NCBI RefSeq assembly: GCF_000428765.1
Contig: NZ_AUAO01000001.1
Coordinates: 186,001-250,000 of the forward strand
Reading direction: 5' to 3'
Source of the DNA: Brevundimonas aveniformis DSM 17977
GTDB lineage: Bacteria; Pseudomonadota; Alphaproteobacteria; Caulobacterales; Caulobacteraceae
DNA length: 64,000 nt
Below are positions 1 to 8,200 of this stretch, piece by piece; position 1 is the stretch's first letter, and each line of letters opens with the position of its first letter. The position numbers and the translations under genes were made by a program. A model generated the notes under the pieces. The model was not told where the DNA came from, ran no database searches, and worked only from the letters and a program-made list of their open reading frames with translations.

Positions 1-2
1 AC

Positions 3-374
3 GGCGGCTTCCAAGCTACTGTGACCGGCGTCGCCGCCGACACGGGAGAGGAGAGCAACGCCACGCTCATTCGCGCGCGCGCCAACGGCATCATCGCCCT
101 CCCGGCGGGATCGGCGGTAACGGGCGCGGTCGTGACCGGCTCGACGAACGGCCTCACCGTGCCGACCGATGCGGTCCAGACGGTCGAGGGGCGCACGGTC
201 GTCTTCGTGCGCACCGACGACGGCTTCCGAGCCGTGCCGGTCTTGACGGGCCGCGCGTCCGGGGACCGCGTCGAGATCGTTCAGGGCCTAACTGGCACCG
301 AGCGCATCGCGGGACGCAACGCCTTCCTTCTGAAGGCTCAGTTGGGCGCGGGCAGCGCCGAGCACGGTCACTAA
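3..374 (+). CDS. Heavy-metal RND efflux periplasmic adaptor, C-terminal part (5' end outside window)
   Basis: The frame is open from the first bases of the window, so this is the tail of a longer gene. About 123 residues remain. They read as the beta-barrel and membrane-proximal part of a membrane-fusion protein: a run resembling 'GSAVTGAVV' followed by 'VPTDAVQTVEGRTVVFVRTDDGF', the usual ending of CzcB/CusB adaptors. The product would link the inner-membrane pump to an outer-membrane channel. The stop is 10 bases before the czcA-like pump gene, so the two are co-transcribed. Family assignment is by pattern and gene order; the metal cannot be read from this fragment. Confidence 0.8.
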   Translation, partial: GGFQATVTGVAADTGEESNATLIRARANGIIALPAGSAVTGAVVTGSTNGLTVPTDAVQTVEGRTVVFVRTDDGFRAVPVLTGRASGDRVEIVQGLTGTERIAGRNAFLLKAQLGAGSAEHGH

Positions 375-384
375 GGGGGCGCGG

Positions 385-3300
385 ATGTTCAAGTTCATCA
401 TCGAGGCCAGCGTCCGCTTTCGCTGGTTCGTCGTGCTCGCCGTCGCGGTCGTCTCGGCCTACGGGCTGTTCGAGTTGACAAGGCTGCCTATCGACGCGGT
501 GCCCGACATCACCAACCGTCAGGTGCAGGTCAACACCGTGGCGCCAGCGCTCGCGCCCGAGCAGATCGAGCGCCAAGTCACCTACCCCATCGAAACGGCC
601 ATGGCGGGGATACCGGGCCTGGAGAGCACACGTTCGATCAGCCGCAACGGCTTTTCTCAGATCACTGTCATCTTCACTGATCAGACGGACATCTACTTTG
701 CTCGGCAGCAGGTGTCTGAGCGGATGGAACAGGTCCAGGGAGACCTGCCCGACGGCGCAGAACCCATGTTGTCGGCCATTACTACGGGCCTTGGCGAAGT
801 CCTGATGTGGACCGTCGATTTCACGCCGTTCAACGCCGACAACATGGCCCAGCCGGGCCAGCCGGGCTGGCAGGCGGGTGGTCTCTTTCTCACCCCGGAG
901 GGCGACCTTCTAAGGACGCCCGCAGAGCGGGCTACATATCTCCGAACGGTCCAGGACTGGATCATCGCGCCGCAGATGCGCTCCACGCCCGGCCTCGCCG
1001 GGGTTGATACGAACGGCGGCTACGTGAAGGAATACGCCGTTCGGCCCGACGCGGGTCGCCTTTCAAGCTACGGCCTGGGCGTCGGCGATCTCGTTAGGGC
1101 GCTGGAACGCGCCAATACCCAAGCGGGCGCGGGGTTCATCCAGAGGGCAGGGGAGGCATTAGTCGTTCGCACGGACGCGCTGGCCTCCACAGTCGAAGAT
1201 CTGGCCCAGGCCCCCGTGGTCAACCGGGCGGGGCTTGTCGTTCGCGTAGCGGATGTGGCGACGGTCGAACTCGGGCAGGCTCCCCGCCTGGGCGGGGCCA
1301 GCCGGGATGGTCACGAGGCGGTCCTTGGCACCGCGCTGATGATCGCGGGCGGCAACAGCCGCACGGTGGCCCAAGCAGCACGAGAACGCTTGGAGGAGGT
1401 GTCGTCATCGCTTCCGCCCGGCATCGAGGCGGAGGTGGTGCTGGACCGCAGCGCGTTGGTGAACGCGACCATCCAGACGGTGGCGCGGAACCTGACCGAG
1501 GGCGCTCTGCTGGTCATCCTCGTGCTCTTCCTGCTGCTCGGCAACATCCGGGCCGCTTCGATCACGGCTCTCATGATTCCGATCAGCTTCCTGTTCGCGG
1601 TCATCGGCATGAACCGCTTCGGGATCAGCGGAAACCTGATGAGCCTGGGCGCACTCGACTTCGGTCTTCTCGTAGATGGCGCGGTGGTGGTGATCGAGAA
1701 CACCCTGATGATGCTGGCTCAGCGGCGGGCCGACCTCGGCCGGTTGCTGACCCGGCGAGAGCGGCTCGATGTGGCGGTCCAGTCGGCGCGGCAGATGGTG
1801 CGCCCTGCCGCCTTCGGTCAGTTGATCATCCTGCTGGTGTTCACGCCCCTGCTCCTGCTGGAGGGTGTCGAGGGCAAGACCTTCATCCCGATGGGCGCGA
1901 CAGTGATGCTGGCCCTTGTCGGCGCTTTCATCTTCTCCTTCACATTCGTCCCGGCGATGGCGGCGCTGCTAGTCCGCGAGCCCAAACTCGCTGCGGACGG
2001 ACACGGCGAGCACGAGACGCGAATCATCGGCTTCGTTCGCCGTCGCCTGGAGCCTGCGATCCGGAAGGCCGTCGCCCGTCCCAGGGCCGTGCTGATCGGC
2101 GCGGTGGCCGCGCTCGCCATAGGCGGAACTGCCTTCGCGGTTCTCGGACGAGAGTTCATCCCGACGCTGGATGAGGGTGACATCGCCATGCAGGCGATCC
2201 GGGTGCCTTCTACGTCGCTTGAACAGTCGCTGGCGATGCAGATGAACCTGGAGCGCACCATAGCCGCCATGCCCGAGGTCGAGACCGTGTTTTCGCGCAC
2301 GGGAACAGCCGAGGCCGCCATCGATCCCATGCCCGCCAACATCACGGACGCTGTGATCAATCTCCGGGATCGCTCCGACTGGCCTGATCCGGGCCTTGAG
2401 AAGGAGGAACTGATCGAACGCATCGAGGAAGCCGCATCCCAGCAGCTTGGGAACGCCTTCGAGTTCAGCCAGCCCATCGAACTCCGGTTCAATGAACTGA
2501 TCTCCGGTGTCCGCACCGACATGGCGGTCATGGTCTATGGCGAGGATTTCGACACCCTCCAGCAGATCGCAGATCAGGTCGCAGAGGTGCTCAATGATAC
2601 GCCGGGAGCCGCCGATGTTCGGGCGGAACAGGCGTCGGGTCTGCCGACCCTGACGGTAAGCGTGGATCGCTTCGCCGCCGCCAACTACGGCCTATCCGCC
2701 GCCGATGTCTCCGAAGCGGTGTCGGCGGGGGTGGGCGGAGCGGAGGCGGGTCAGATTTTTGAAGGCGACCGACGGTTCGATGTCGTCGTGCGTCTCCCGG
2801 ATGCGGCGCGGAGCAATCCCGCCGCCCTGGCGGCGCTGCCCGTGGTCACAGAAACGGGGCAGGTCGTGCCCTTGTCGTCGGTCGCTCAAATCCAGACGGA
2901 GGAAGGCCCGAACCAGATCAGCCGATACAACGGCAGCCGTCGGATGGTCGTTCAGGCCAACGTCCGAGGCCGCGATCTCGGCGGTTTCGTCACCGAGGCC
3001 CAGGAGCGCGTGGCCGAGATCGACCTTCCGCCCGGATATTATCTGGACTGGGGCGGTCAGTTCGAGAACCTTCAGCGCGCGGAGCAGCGGCTGGGGCTCG
3101 TCGTCCCGGTGGTGTTCATCCTGATCGGCCTCCTCCTCTTCATGGCGCTGGGATCATTCGCGGAGGCGGGTCTCGTCTTCGCCTGCGTGCCGCTCGCCCT
3201 CGTGGGCGGAGCCTTGGCGCTCCTGCTCAGGGGGATGCCCTTCTCGGTGTCCGCTGCGGTCGGTTTCATCGCCGTCTCCGGCGTCGCCACCCTGAACGGA

Positions 3301-3594
3301 CTGGTGTTGATGCAGGCCATCCGCGAGCGCCTCGATCAGGGGCTCCCGGCCGTGGAAGCCGCCATACAGGGAGCCGCCAGCCGTCTGCGAGCCGTGTTGA
3401 CTACCGCCCTGGTCGCCATCGTCGGCTTCATTCCCATGGCGATTGCGCACGGGGCAGGAGCCGAGGTCCAGAAACCGCTGGCGACCGTAGTGATCGGTGG
3501 TCTTCTGACAGCGACGCTGCTGACATTGTTTGTGCTCCCGACCTTCGCGGCCAAGGCCGTGAAGCACCGCAAAGCAGAAGGGATCGAGGACTGA
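385..3594 (+). CDS. czcA: Heavy-metal efflux RND transporter (CzcA/CusA family)
   Basis: A 1069-residue inner-membrane proton/metal antiporter, the usual full length for the HME-RND family. The N terminus has the typical 'SVRFRWFVVLAVAVV' first helix. The family signature DFGLLVDGAVVVIEN lies at about residues 425-439 in TM4, carrying the acidic residues needed for proton relay. Two large periplasmic loops and a second helix bundle (about 870-1060) complete the duplication. It exports divalent cations (Zn, Cd, Co) or Cu/Ag across the envelope with the upstream adaptor. The CDF genes downstream and the MerR regulator favour divalent cations, but this is inference. The ATG follows AAGGGGGCG. 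Confidence 0.93.
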   Translation: MFKFIIEASVRFRWFVVLAVAVVSAYGLFELTRLPIDAVPDITNRQVQVNTVAPALAPEQIERQVTYPIETAMAGIPGLESTRSISRNGFSQITVIFTDQTDIYFARQQVSERMEQVQGDLPDGAEPMLSAITTGLGEVLMWTVDFTPFNADNMAQPGQPGWQAGGLFLTPEGDLLRTPAERATYLRTVQDWIIAPQMRSTPGLAGVDTNGGYVKEYAVRPDAGRLSSYGLGVGDLVRALERANTQAGAGFIQRAGEALVVRTDALASTVEDLAQAPVVNRAGLVVRVADVATVELGQAPRLGGASRDGHEAVLGTALMIAGGNSRTVAQAARERLEEVSSSLPPGIEAEVVLDRSALVNATIQTVARNLTEGALLVILVLFLLLGNIRAASITALMIPISFLFAVIGMNRFGISGNLMSLGALDFGLLVDGAVVVIENTLMMLAQRRADLGRLLTRRERLDVAVQSARQMVRPAAFGQLIILLVFTPLLLLEGVEGKTFIPMGATVMLALVGAFIFSFTFVPAMAALLVREPKLAADGHGEHETRIIGFVRRRLEPAIRKAVARPRAVLIGAVAALAIGGTAFAVLGREFIPTLDEGDIAMQAIRVPSTSLEQSLAMQMNLERTIAAMPEVETVFSRTGTAEAAIDPMPANITDAVINLRDRSDWPDPGLEKEELIERIEEAASQQLGNAFEFSQPIELRFNELISGVRTDMAVMVYGEDFDTLQQIADQVAEVLNDTPGAADVRAEQASGLPTLTVSVDRFAAANYGLSAADVSEAVSAGVGGAEAGQIFEGDRRFDVVVRLPDAARSNPAALAALPVVTETGQVVPLSSVAQIQTEEGPNQISRYNGSRRMVVQANVRGRDLGGFVTEAQERVAEIDLPPGYYLDWGGQFENLQRAEQRLGLVVPVVFILIGLLLFMALGSFAEAGLVFACVPLALVGGALALLLRGMPFSVSAAVGFIAVSGVATLNGLVLMQAIRERLDQGLPAVEAAIQGAASRLRAVLTTALVAIVGFIPMAIAHGAGAEVQKPLATVVIGGLLTATLLTLFVLPTFAAKAVKHRKAEGIED

Positions 3595-4181
3595 TGGGCT
3601 GCTCCGACGATGAACCGCTACAGCGCCGCACCTTGCTCGCGGTTCTAATCCTCAACGCGCTCTTGGCCGTCGGGCTCGGCTTTGGGGGCCTGGCGGCGGA
3701 CTCAAGCGCCTTGCTCGCCAACGCCCTCGACAACGCCTCGGACGCGGCGGTCTATCTCATCAGCTTCCTCGCCGTGGGCCGTGCGCTGGTCTGGAAGACG
3801 CGGGCGGCGAGGGTGTCGGGGATCATGCTGCTGATCTTGGCCGCTGGCGTCCTGATCGACGTGGTGCGGCGGGCTATCATGGGAGCCGAACCCGTCGGCT
3901 GGACGATGATGGGCCTGGCGTTGGTGGCCGCCGCCATAAATCTCGCGTGCCTGATCCTGATCCGACGGCAGAAGAGCAAAGACGTGAATATGAAAGCAGC
4001 CGAGACTTTCAGCCTCAACGACTTCGCCTCGAACGGCGGCATCCTCCTCGCCGGTGGCTTGGTCATGTGGCTCGACCAGTCATGGCCCGACCTCCTGGTC
4101 GGATTGATCGTGGCGGCGATTGGCTTGAAGGGCGGCGTGGAAATCCTGCGAGAGGCCCGCGAAGTGGAAAGGGCGCGCTGA
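3594..4181 (+). CDS. Small CDF-like cation transporter
   Basis: A 195-residue membrane protein with five or six predicted helices, starting on the last base of the czcA stop (TGATG), so it is translationally coupled. It resembles cation diffusion facilitators but is short and lacks the C-terminal cytoplasmic domain. TM2 carries 'ALDNASDA', where canonical CDFs have DxxxH/DxxxD. TM5 carries 'SLNDFASN' instead of HxxxD. The same N-D-x-x-x-N pattern occurs in the small CDF at 6469, so it looks like a subfamily trait and not decay. It probably exports a divalent metal; the substrate is unknown. Confidence 0.8.
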   Translation: MGCSDDEPLQRRTLLAVLILNALLAVGLGFGGLAADSSALLANALDNASDAAVYLISFLAVGRALVWKTRAARVSGIMLLILAAGVLIDVVRRAIMGAEPVGWTMMGLALVAAAINLACLILIRRQKSKDVNMKAAETFSLNDFASNGGILLAGGLVMWLDQSWPDLLVGLIVAAIGLKGGVEILREAREVERAR

Positions 4182-5089
4182 TGGCCGGGCACCAACACGC
4201 CGACGGCGAGGCTCACGATCACACCGCCGGGGCCAGCGCCCGGCAGATCACGATTGCGCTCCTCCTCACTACCGCCTTCCTGGTCGCCGAGGTGGTCGGC
4301 GGCTTCGTCTTCAACGGCCTCGCTTTGCTGTCAGACGCCGCACACATGTTCACCGATGTGGTCGCGCTCGCCATCGCCTTGGCGGCGATCAGGATCGGTC
4401 AAAAGCCAGCGGATGATCGGCGCACCTTCGGCTATCGGCGCTTTGAGGTTCTGGCGGCGGCGTTCAATGCGATCCTGCTCTTCGGTGTCGCCTTTTATGT
4501 GCTTTATGAAGGCGTAAAGCGCTTCACGGACCCTGAGCCGGTTCAGTCACTCGGCATGTTGCTCGTCGCGAGCGCGGGGTTGGCGGTCAACCTGATCTCC
4601 ATGCGCATCCTGTCGGCGGGCAAGGACAAGAGCCTCAACGTAAAGGGAGCCTACCTGGAGGTTTGGGCCGACATGCTGGGCTCTGTCGGCGTCATCGGCG
4701 CGGCGGTGGCCATGATGCTGACAGGCTGGCGATGGATCGATCCCGTCGTGGCGATTGGCATCGGCTTTTGGGTGTTGCCGAGAACCTGGGTGCTCCTGCG
4801 CAACACTACACATGTCCTTCTGGAGGGAGCGCCGCGCGGGACCGACGTCGTCGAGGTCAGGGCGGCTCTCAGCGCGATCGACGGCGTGACCAGCCTGCAT
4901 GACCTGCACGTCTGGATCACCGGCGCGGACGAACCCAGTGCGACGGTGCACGCCGTAGTCCGGGAAGGCGTGGATGCCGATGGGGTGCGCACAGCCATAA
5001 AGAGGCTGCTCGAAGAGCAGTTCGGCGTGCATCACTCGACCATCCAGATCGAGCCGACGAGCGCTGATGCCGGAGGGCTGCACCGCTGA
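4181..5089 (+). CDS. CzcD/ZitB-type cation diffusion facilitator
   Basis: A 302-residue zinc/cadmium/cobalt-proton antiporter of the CDF family. The N terminus is His-rich (MAGHQHADGEAHDH), a typical cytoplasmic metal-capture tail. TM2 has 'SDAAHMFTD', the HxxxD site. TM5 has 'LEVWADMLGS', with Glu where many family members have His. Six helices are followed by a cytoplasmic dimerisation domain (about 210-300) with 'HDLHVWIT'. The ATG overlaps the previous stop by one base, so the adaptor, pump and two CDF genes form one tight operon. The start at 4181 is preferred because the open frame upstream only overlaps the preceding gene. Confidence 0.92.
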   Translation: MAGHQHADGEAHDHTAGASARQITIALLLTTAFLVAEVVGGFVFNGLALLSDAAHMFTDVVALAIALAAIRIGQKPADDRRTFGYRRFEVLAAAFNAILLFGVAFYVLYEGVKRFTDPEPVQSLGMLLVASAGLAVNLISMRILSAGKDKSLNVKGAYLEVWADMLGSVGVIGAAVAMMLTGWRWIDPVVAIGIGFWVLPRTWVLLRNTTHVLLEGAPRGTDVVEVRAALSAIDGVTSLHDLHVWITGADEPSATVHAVVREGVDADGVRTAIKRLLEEQFGVHHSTIQIEPTSADAGGLHR

Positions 5090-5259
5090 CGTGAAAAAAG
5101 CACGCCACTAGCCGGGCCTCCCCTCCAGCATTCGTTGTAGGCCGGCAGAAGGTATCGAGGCAGGCCGGGGCTCTTCAACATGGCGGCAGCAAGTATGGTG
5201 TCTTGCTCAAGCTTGACCGAGAACGCAGAGTAGCCGCGGACGGAGAGGACTCACGAGCA

Positions 5260-5865
5260 ATGACGGGGCCAAGCCTTTGGGGGGCTGTCCGGCGAGGGGT
5301 ATTTCCTCATCAGCTTTCGTTGTTCCTCGATAATCCGCTGCGGCGTCTGATGATCACCCCGGCAGCCCTGGCTGATCGCCTTCGGCTCAATTCCACAAGC
5401 CGGGTGTTAGAGGTGGGTCCAGGCTCCGGATACTTCAGTCTTGAGCTTGCGCGTCGCGTTCCCGAGGGGCGTCTCCAACTGCTAGATTTGCAGCCCGAAA
5501 TGCTGGCGCAAGCGGCGCAAAAATTTGGCGGCCAGCTTCCGGGGCATGTGCAAAGCATCGCAGCGGACGCCTGCGGCCCGCTCCCATTCGACGATGCCAG
5601 CTTCGATGTCGTCGTGCTCGTGACTGTCCTTGGGGAGTTGCCCTGCCCAAAGGACGGATTGGCTTCCTTCTACCGGGTGCTGCGACCTGGCGGCATGATC
5701 GCAGTCCACGAGCAGTTGCCCGACCCGGACATTATCTGGCCAGCCCGGCTCGGCCACCTGATGACCGGGGCGGGATTTCGCCCTCTCGGTCGGCAGGGGC
5801 CGAAATGGAACTATACGGCCTTGTTTGAAAAGCCTGTGTCGCGGGGAGCGGAACAGTCCCGCTAA
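5260..5865 (+). CDS. Class I SAM-dependent methyltransferase
   Basis: A soluble 201-residue methyltransferase. The SAM-binding motif I is 'VLEVGPGSGYFS' and the post-I acidic region follows ('LLDLQPEMLAQA'); motif IV-like 'DVVVLVTVLGELP' and 'LRPGGMIAVHE' are also present. The start at 5260 is chosen because GGAGAGG lies 11 bases upstream and because the earlier TTG at 5203 has no ribosome site. Methyltransferases of this type often ride in metal-resistance clusters, but the substrate is not evident. It ends 95 bases from the convergent merR-type gene, and that gap shows nothing recognisable. Confidence 0.82.
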   Translation: MTGPSLWGAVRRGVFPHQLSLFLDNPLRRLMITPAALADRLRLNSTSRVLEVGPGSGYFSLELARRVPEGRLQLLDLQPEMLAQAAQKFGGQLPGHVQSIAADACGPLPFDDASFDVVVLVTVLGELPCPKDGLASFYRVLRPGGMIAVHEQLPDPDIIWPARLGHLMTGAGFRPLGRQGPKWNYTALFEKPVSRGAEQSR

Positions 5866-5960
5866 TGCAGACAGGGCTATCGTCGGGCGGGGTCGTCTGA
5901 CGCGCCGAAATCCCGATCCTAAGCAAGATCCCAAAAACCTCGCGTGTCGGAATCGAAAGT

Positions 5961-6407
5961 CTAGTTTCCTGCGTCGGAGAGGCCGGCGACCTTGGGCTTG
6001 CCATTGTCGTCAAGCCCAGCCGTCAGAGCTTCGACAATGCGGCAGTCCCGCCCCACGGCGGAACAGTTCACGTCCAGGGCGTCAAGCTCCTGCTTGAGCG
6101 CCTCCAACTGCAAGAGACGCTCTTCCACGGCCGCTCGATGTCGCGCAACGAGCTCGCTCGCGCTTTCGCACGGCTGTTCCGGATGATCGGCGAGACGTAG
6201 CAGCGACCTAACCTCGTCGAGCGAGAACCCCAAATGACGCGCCTGCTTAACGAACATGAGCCTCCGTTCATCGCTATGGCCGAACTGGCGACGACCGTTC
6301 GCCGCGCGTGGCGGCGGTCGCAGAAGGCCCGCCTCCTCGTAGAAACGAATCGTAGGAACCTTCACCCCGATTCGCCGCGACACCGCTCCGATCGACATCC
6401 CCGGCAT
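5961..6407 (-). CDS. MerR-family metal-responsive regulator (CadR/PbrR-like)
   Basis: A 148-residue activator. The N-terminal winged helix-turn-helix reads 'SIGAVSRRIGVKVPTIRFYEE' and is followed by a long dimerisation helix. Cysteines at 80, 115 and 122 sit where CadR, PbrR and ZntR bind Cd, Pb or Zn, with the C-terminal loop reading NCSAVGRDC. It is divergent from the CDF gene at 6469, and the promoter between them has exact MerR architecture. An internal Met at residue 4 (position 6398) is an alternative start. It most likely switches on the CDF-lspA unit when metal enters the cytoplasm; the exact metal is inferred only. Confidence 0.9.
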   Translation of the reverse strand: MPGMSIGAVSRRIGVKVPTIRFYEEAGLLRPPPRAANGRRQFGHSDERRLMFVKQARHLGFSLDEVRSLLRLADHPEQPCESASELVARHRAAVEERLLQLEALKQELDALDVNCSAVGRDCRIVEALTAGLDDNGKPKVAGLSDAGN

Positions 6408-6411
6408 GTGC

Positions 6412-6447
6412 TTGATCCTCTAGTGACTGGAGGATGTAGCGTACAAT
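6412..6447 (+). promoter_or_regulatory. MerR-type promoter with central operator dyad
   Basis: TTGATC (6412-6417) is a -35 element. A 19-base spacer leads to TAGCGT (6437-6442), which lies where CadR/PbrR-controlled promoters have their -10. The spacer holds the dyad ATCCTCTAGT-G-ACTGGAGGAT (6415-6435), ten-base arms with one mismatch. The over-long spacer and central dyad are the hallmark of MerR control. TACAAT at 6442-6447 is a better -10 by sequence but would give a 24-base spacer. With either -10 the transcript starts too close to the ATG at 6454, which supports 6469 as the start of the downstream gene. Confidence 0.82.
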
Positions 6448-6468
6448 GATTCAATGAGCGAGGTGGTC

Positions 6469-7095
6469 ATGGCGGGATGTGAAGACGGATGTGGCGCGAA
6501 GGCCGTGGAGGCGGCGAACACGCCCGAATATGTTCGTGTCCTCTGGCTCGTCGTGGCGATGAACGCGGCGATGTTCGTGGTCGGTGTGGTCGTGACCGCC
6601 ACCGGCGGGTCGGTGTCGGTACGCTCCGACCTGCTCGACTTCCTGGGGGACGCGCTCGCGACCGGCATTGGCTTGCTGCTGGTTGGTAAGGCTGCGGGCA
6701 TCCGGGCAGCAGCCAGTCTATGGCAGGGCCTGGCGCTCGGGGCGCTTGGGCTGTTCGCGCTGGGATCAGCGATTCTGCGCGTGTTCTCCGGAGACGTTCC
6801 CGAGCCGTTCGGGATGGGCCTTTACGGCATTCTCGGCTTCGCCGTGAACGTCGGAGCAGCGCTGCTCCTTCTCAAGCACCGGAAAGGAGACGCGAGCGTA
6901 CGGGCCGTGTGGCTCTACAGTCGAAACGACGCCATCGGAAATATTGCGGTCCTCGCCGCTTCTGGACTGGTGGTCGTGACAGCGACCCGTTGGCCGGACG
7001 TAGTGGTCGGTTTCGGCATCGCGCTCCTGTTCCTTCACTCCGCCACTGAAATCGTTCGGGATGCCCGCAAGGATTTGCGGAAGGCGCGCGCATGA
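6469..7095 (+). CDS. Small CDF-like cation transporter with N-terminal cysteine motif
   Basis: A 208-residue inner-membrane cation exporter of the short CDF type. The N terminus starts MAGCEDGCG, a C-x3-C metal-capture motif. TM2 carries 'SDLLDFLGDAL' and TM5 'SRNDAIGN', the same N-D-x-x-x-N arrangement as in the protein at 3594. The start at 6469 has GAGG six bases upstream and leaves room for a leader. An in-frame ATG at 6454 would lie within about five bases of the predicted transcript start. It is directly downstream of the MerR-type promoter and overlaps lspA by four bases, so it is the first gene of the metal-induced transcript. Confidence 0.86.
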   Translation: MAGCEDGCGAKAVEAANTPEYVRVLWLVVAMNAAMFVVGVVVTATGGSVSVRSDLLDFLGDALATGIGLLLVGKAAGIRAAASLWQGLALGALGLFALGSAILRVFSGDVPEPFGMGLYGILGFAVNVGAALLLLKHRKGDASVRAVWLYSRNDAIGNIAVLAASGLVVVTATRWPDVVVGFGIALLFLHSATEIVRDARKDLRKARA

Positions 7096-7550
7096 GAGAC
7101 GCATTCCCGATCGCCGCCATCGCGGCAGTCAGCACAATCGATCAGCTAACCAAGGCTATGGCCCGCGAGGCGTTGACCCCTGGGCGTCCGGTCGAGGTCG
7201 CGCCCTTTTTCAACCTGACGCTCGGTTTTAACGAAGGCGTGGTCTTCGGCATGGGCGCTGACCTTGGCTGGGGCCCGTGGCCGCTGATCGTTCTGACGGC
7301 GACGATCGCCATCGGCTTTTCGATCTGGCTATTCCGCGAGACGAACAACGTCATGCGCGGGGCTCTGGCCCTACTGGTAGGGGGCGCTGTCGGCAATCTG
7401 CTCGACCGCGTGTTGCGGGGAGCCGTTACAGATTTCTTGGATTTCCATGCCGGGGGCGTCCACTGGCCGAGCTTCAACCTGGCGGATAGCGCCATCGTGG
7501 TCGGGGTAGGACTCTTGGTTTGGGAGTCCAGTCACCGAACGTCGCTATGA
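7092..7550 (+). CDS. lspA: Lipoprotein signal peptidase (SPase II), accessory copy
   Basis: A 152-residue aspartyl protease of the inner membrane that cleaves signal peptides of lipidated prolipoproteins. Conserved blocks are DQLTK (17-21), FNEGVVFG (46-53), GNLLDR with catalytic D105, 'TDFLDFH', and FNLADSAI with catalytic D132. Four helices and normal length are present. An lspA next to a CDF transporter and a MerR regulator is a recurrent metal-resistance cassette (compare pbrC of lead resistance), so this is probably a second, horizontally moved copy and not the housekeeping enzyme. It overlaps its neighbours by four bases on each side (ATGA). Confidence 0.93.
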   Translation: MRDAFPIAAIAAVSTIDQLTKAMAREALTPGRPVEVAPFFNLTLGFNEGVVFGMGADLGWGPWPLIVLTATIAIGFSIWLFRETNNVMRGALALLVGGAVGNLLDRVLRGAVTDFLDFHAGGVHWPSFNLADSAIVVGVGLLVWESSHRTSL

Positions 7551-8200
7551 GCACGACCGCCTACACGCCCGCATCAGGACGCGCTGAGTGGACCGGTCTG
7601 TACGATCTGGCGCTTCCTCTTCTCACCCGCGAACGGCGGTGGCGCGTCGCCTTGGCGCATGCGGTCGCGCCCGAGGCAGAAGACACTATCCTGGATGTGG
7701 GCTGCGGCACCGGAACTCTGGCCGTTCTCCTCGCAAGGACTGCGCCCGGAGCCCGCATAGTCGGGCTCGACCCCGACCCCGCCATCCTCGCGCGAGCCAG
7801 AGCGAAGGCTGCGGCGTTCGCAGCGAGCGTTACGTTCCTCCCCGGCTTCGCGAGGGACGCGGCGAGTGCCGGCTTTGGCTTCGACAAGATCGTTTCAAGC
7901 CTCGTGTTTCATTAGGTGCCGATGGCTGAAAAGCGGGCCGGTTTCGCCGCAATGTTTGCGGCGCTGAAACCGGGTGGCCAACTTCACATAGCCGACTACG
8001 GAGAGCAGCGAACCGCCCCCATGCGCGCCCTCTTTCGGATCATCCAGGCCCTCGATGGGGTTGAGAATACGGAGCCGAACGCGTGCGGAATGTTGCCTCA
8101 GCTGATGCGCGAGGCGGGCTTTTCCGATGTAGTCGAATACAGGGTTATCCCGACGCCGACCGGCTCCATATCCCTCTATAAGGCCACACGACCGCTATGA
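7547..8200 (+). pseudogene. Class I SAM methyltransferase interrupted by in-frame amber codon
   Basis: Reading from ATG 7547 (overlapping the lspA stop by four bases) gives a methyltransferase with motif I 'ILDVGCGTGTLAVLL' and 'IVGLDPDP'. A TAG at 7913-7915 stops it after 'SSLVFH'. The same frame continues at once as 'VPMAEKRAGFAAMF' and 'ALKPGGQLHIADYG', the normal second half of the fold, to TGA at 8198. One C-to-T change in CAG (Gln) explains the stop, because relatives have a Gln or His after this His. Either the gene is dead by one base, or the amber codon is read through. A separate restart at ATG 7922 would give only a half-domain. Confidence 0.85.
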
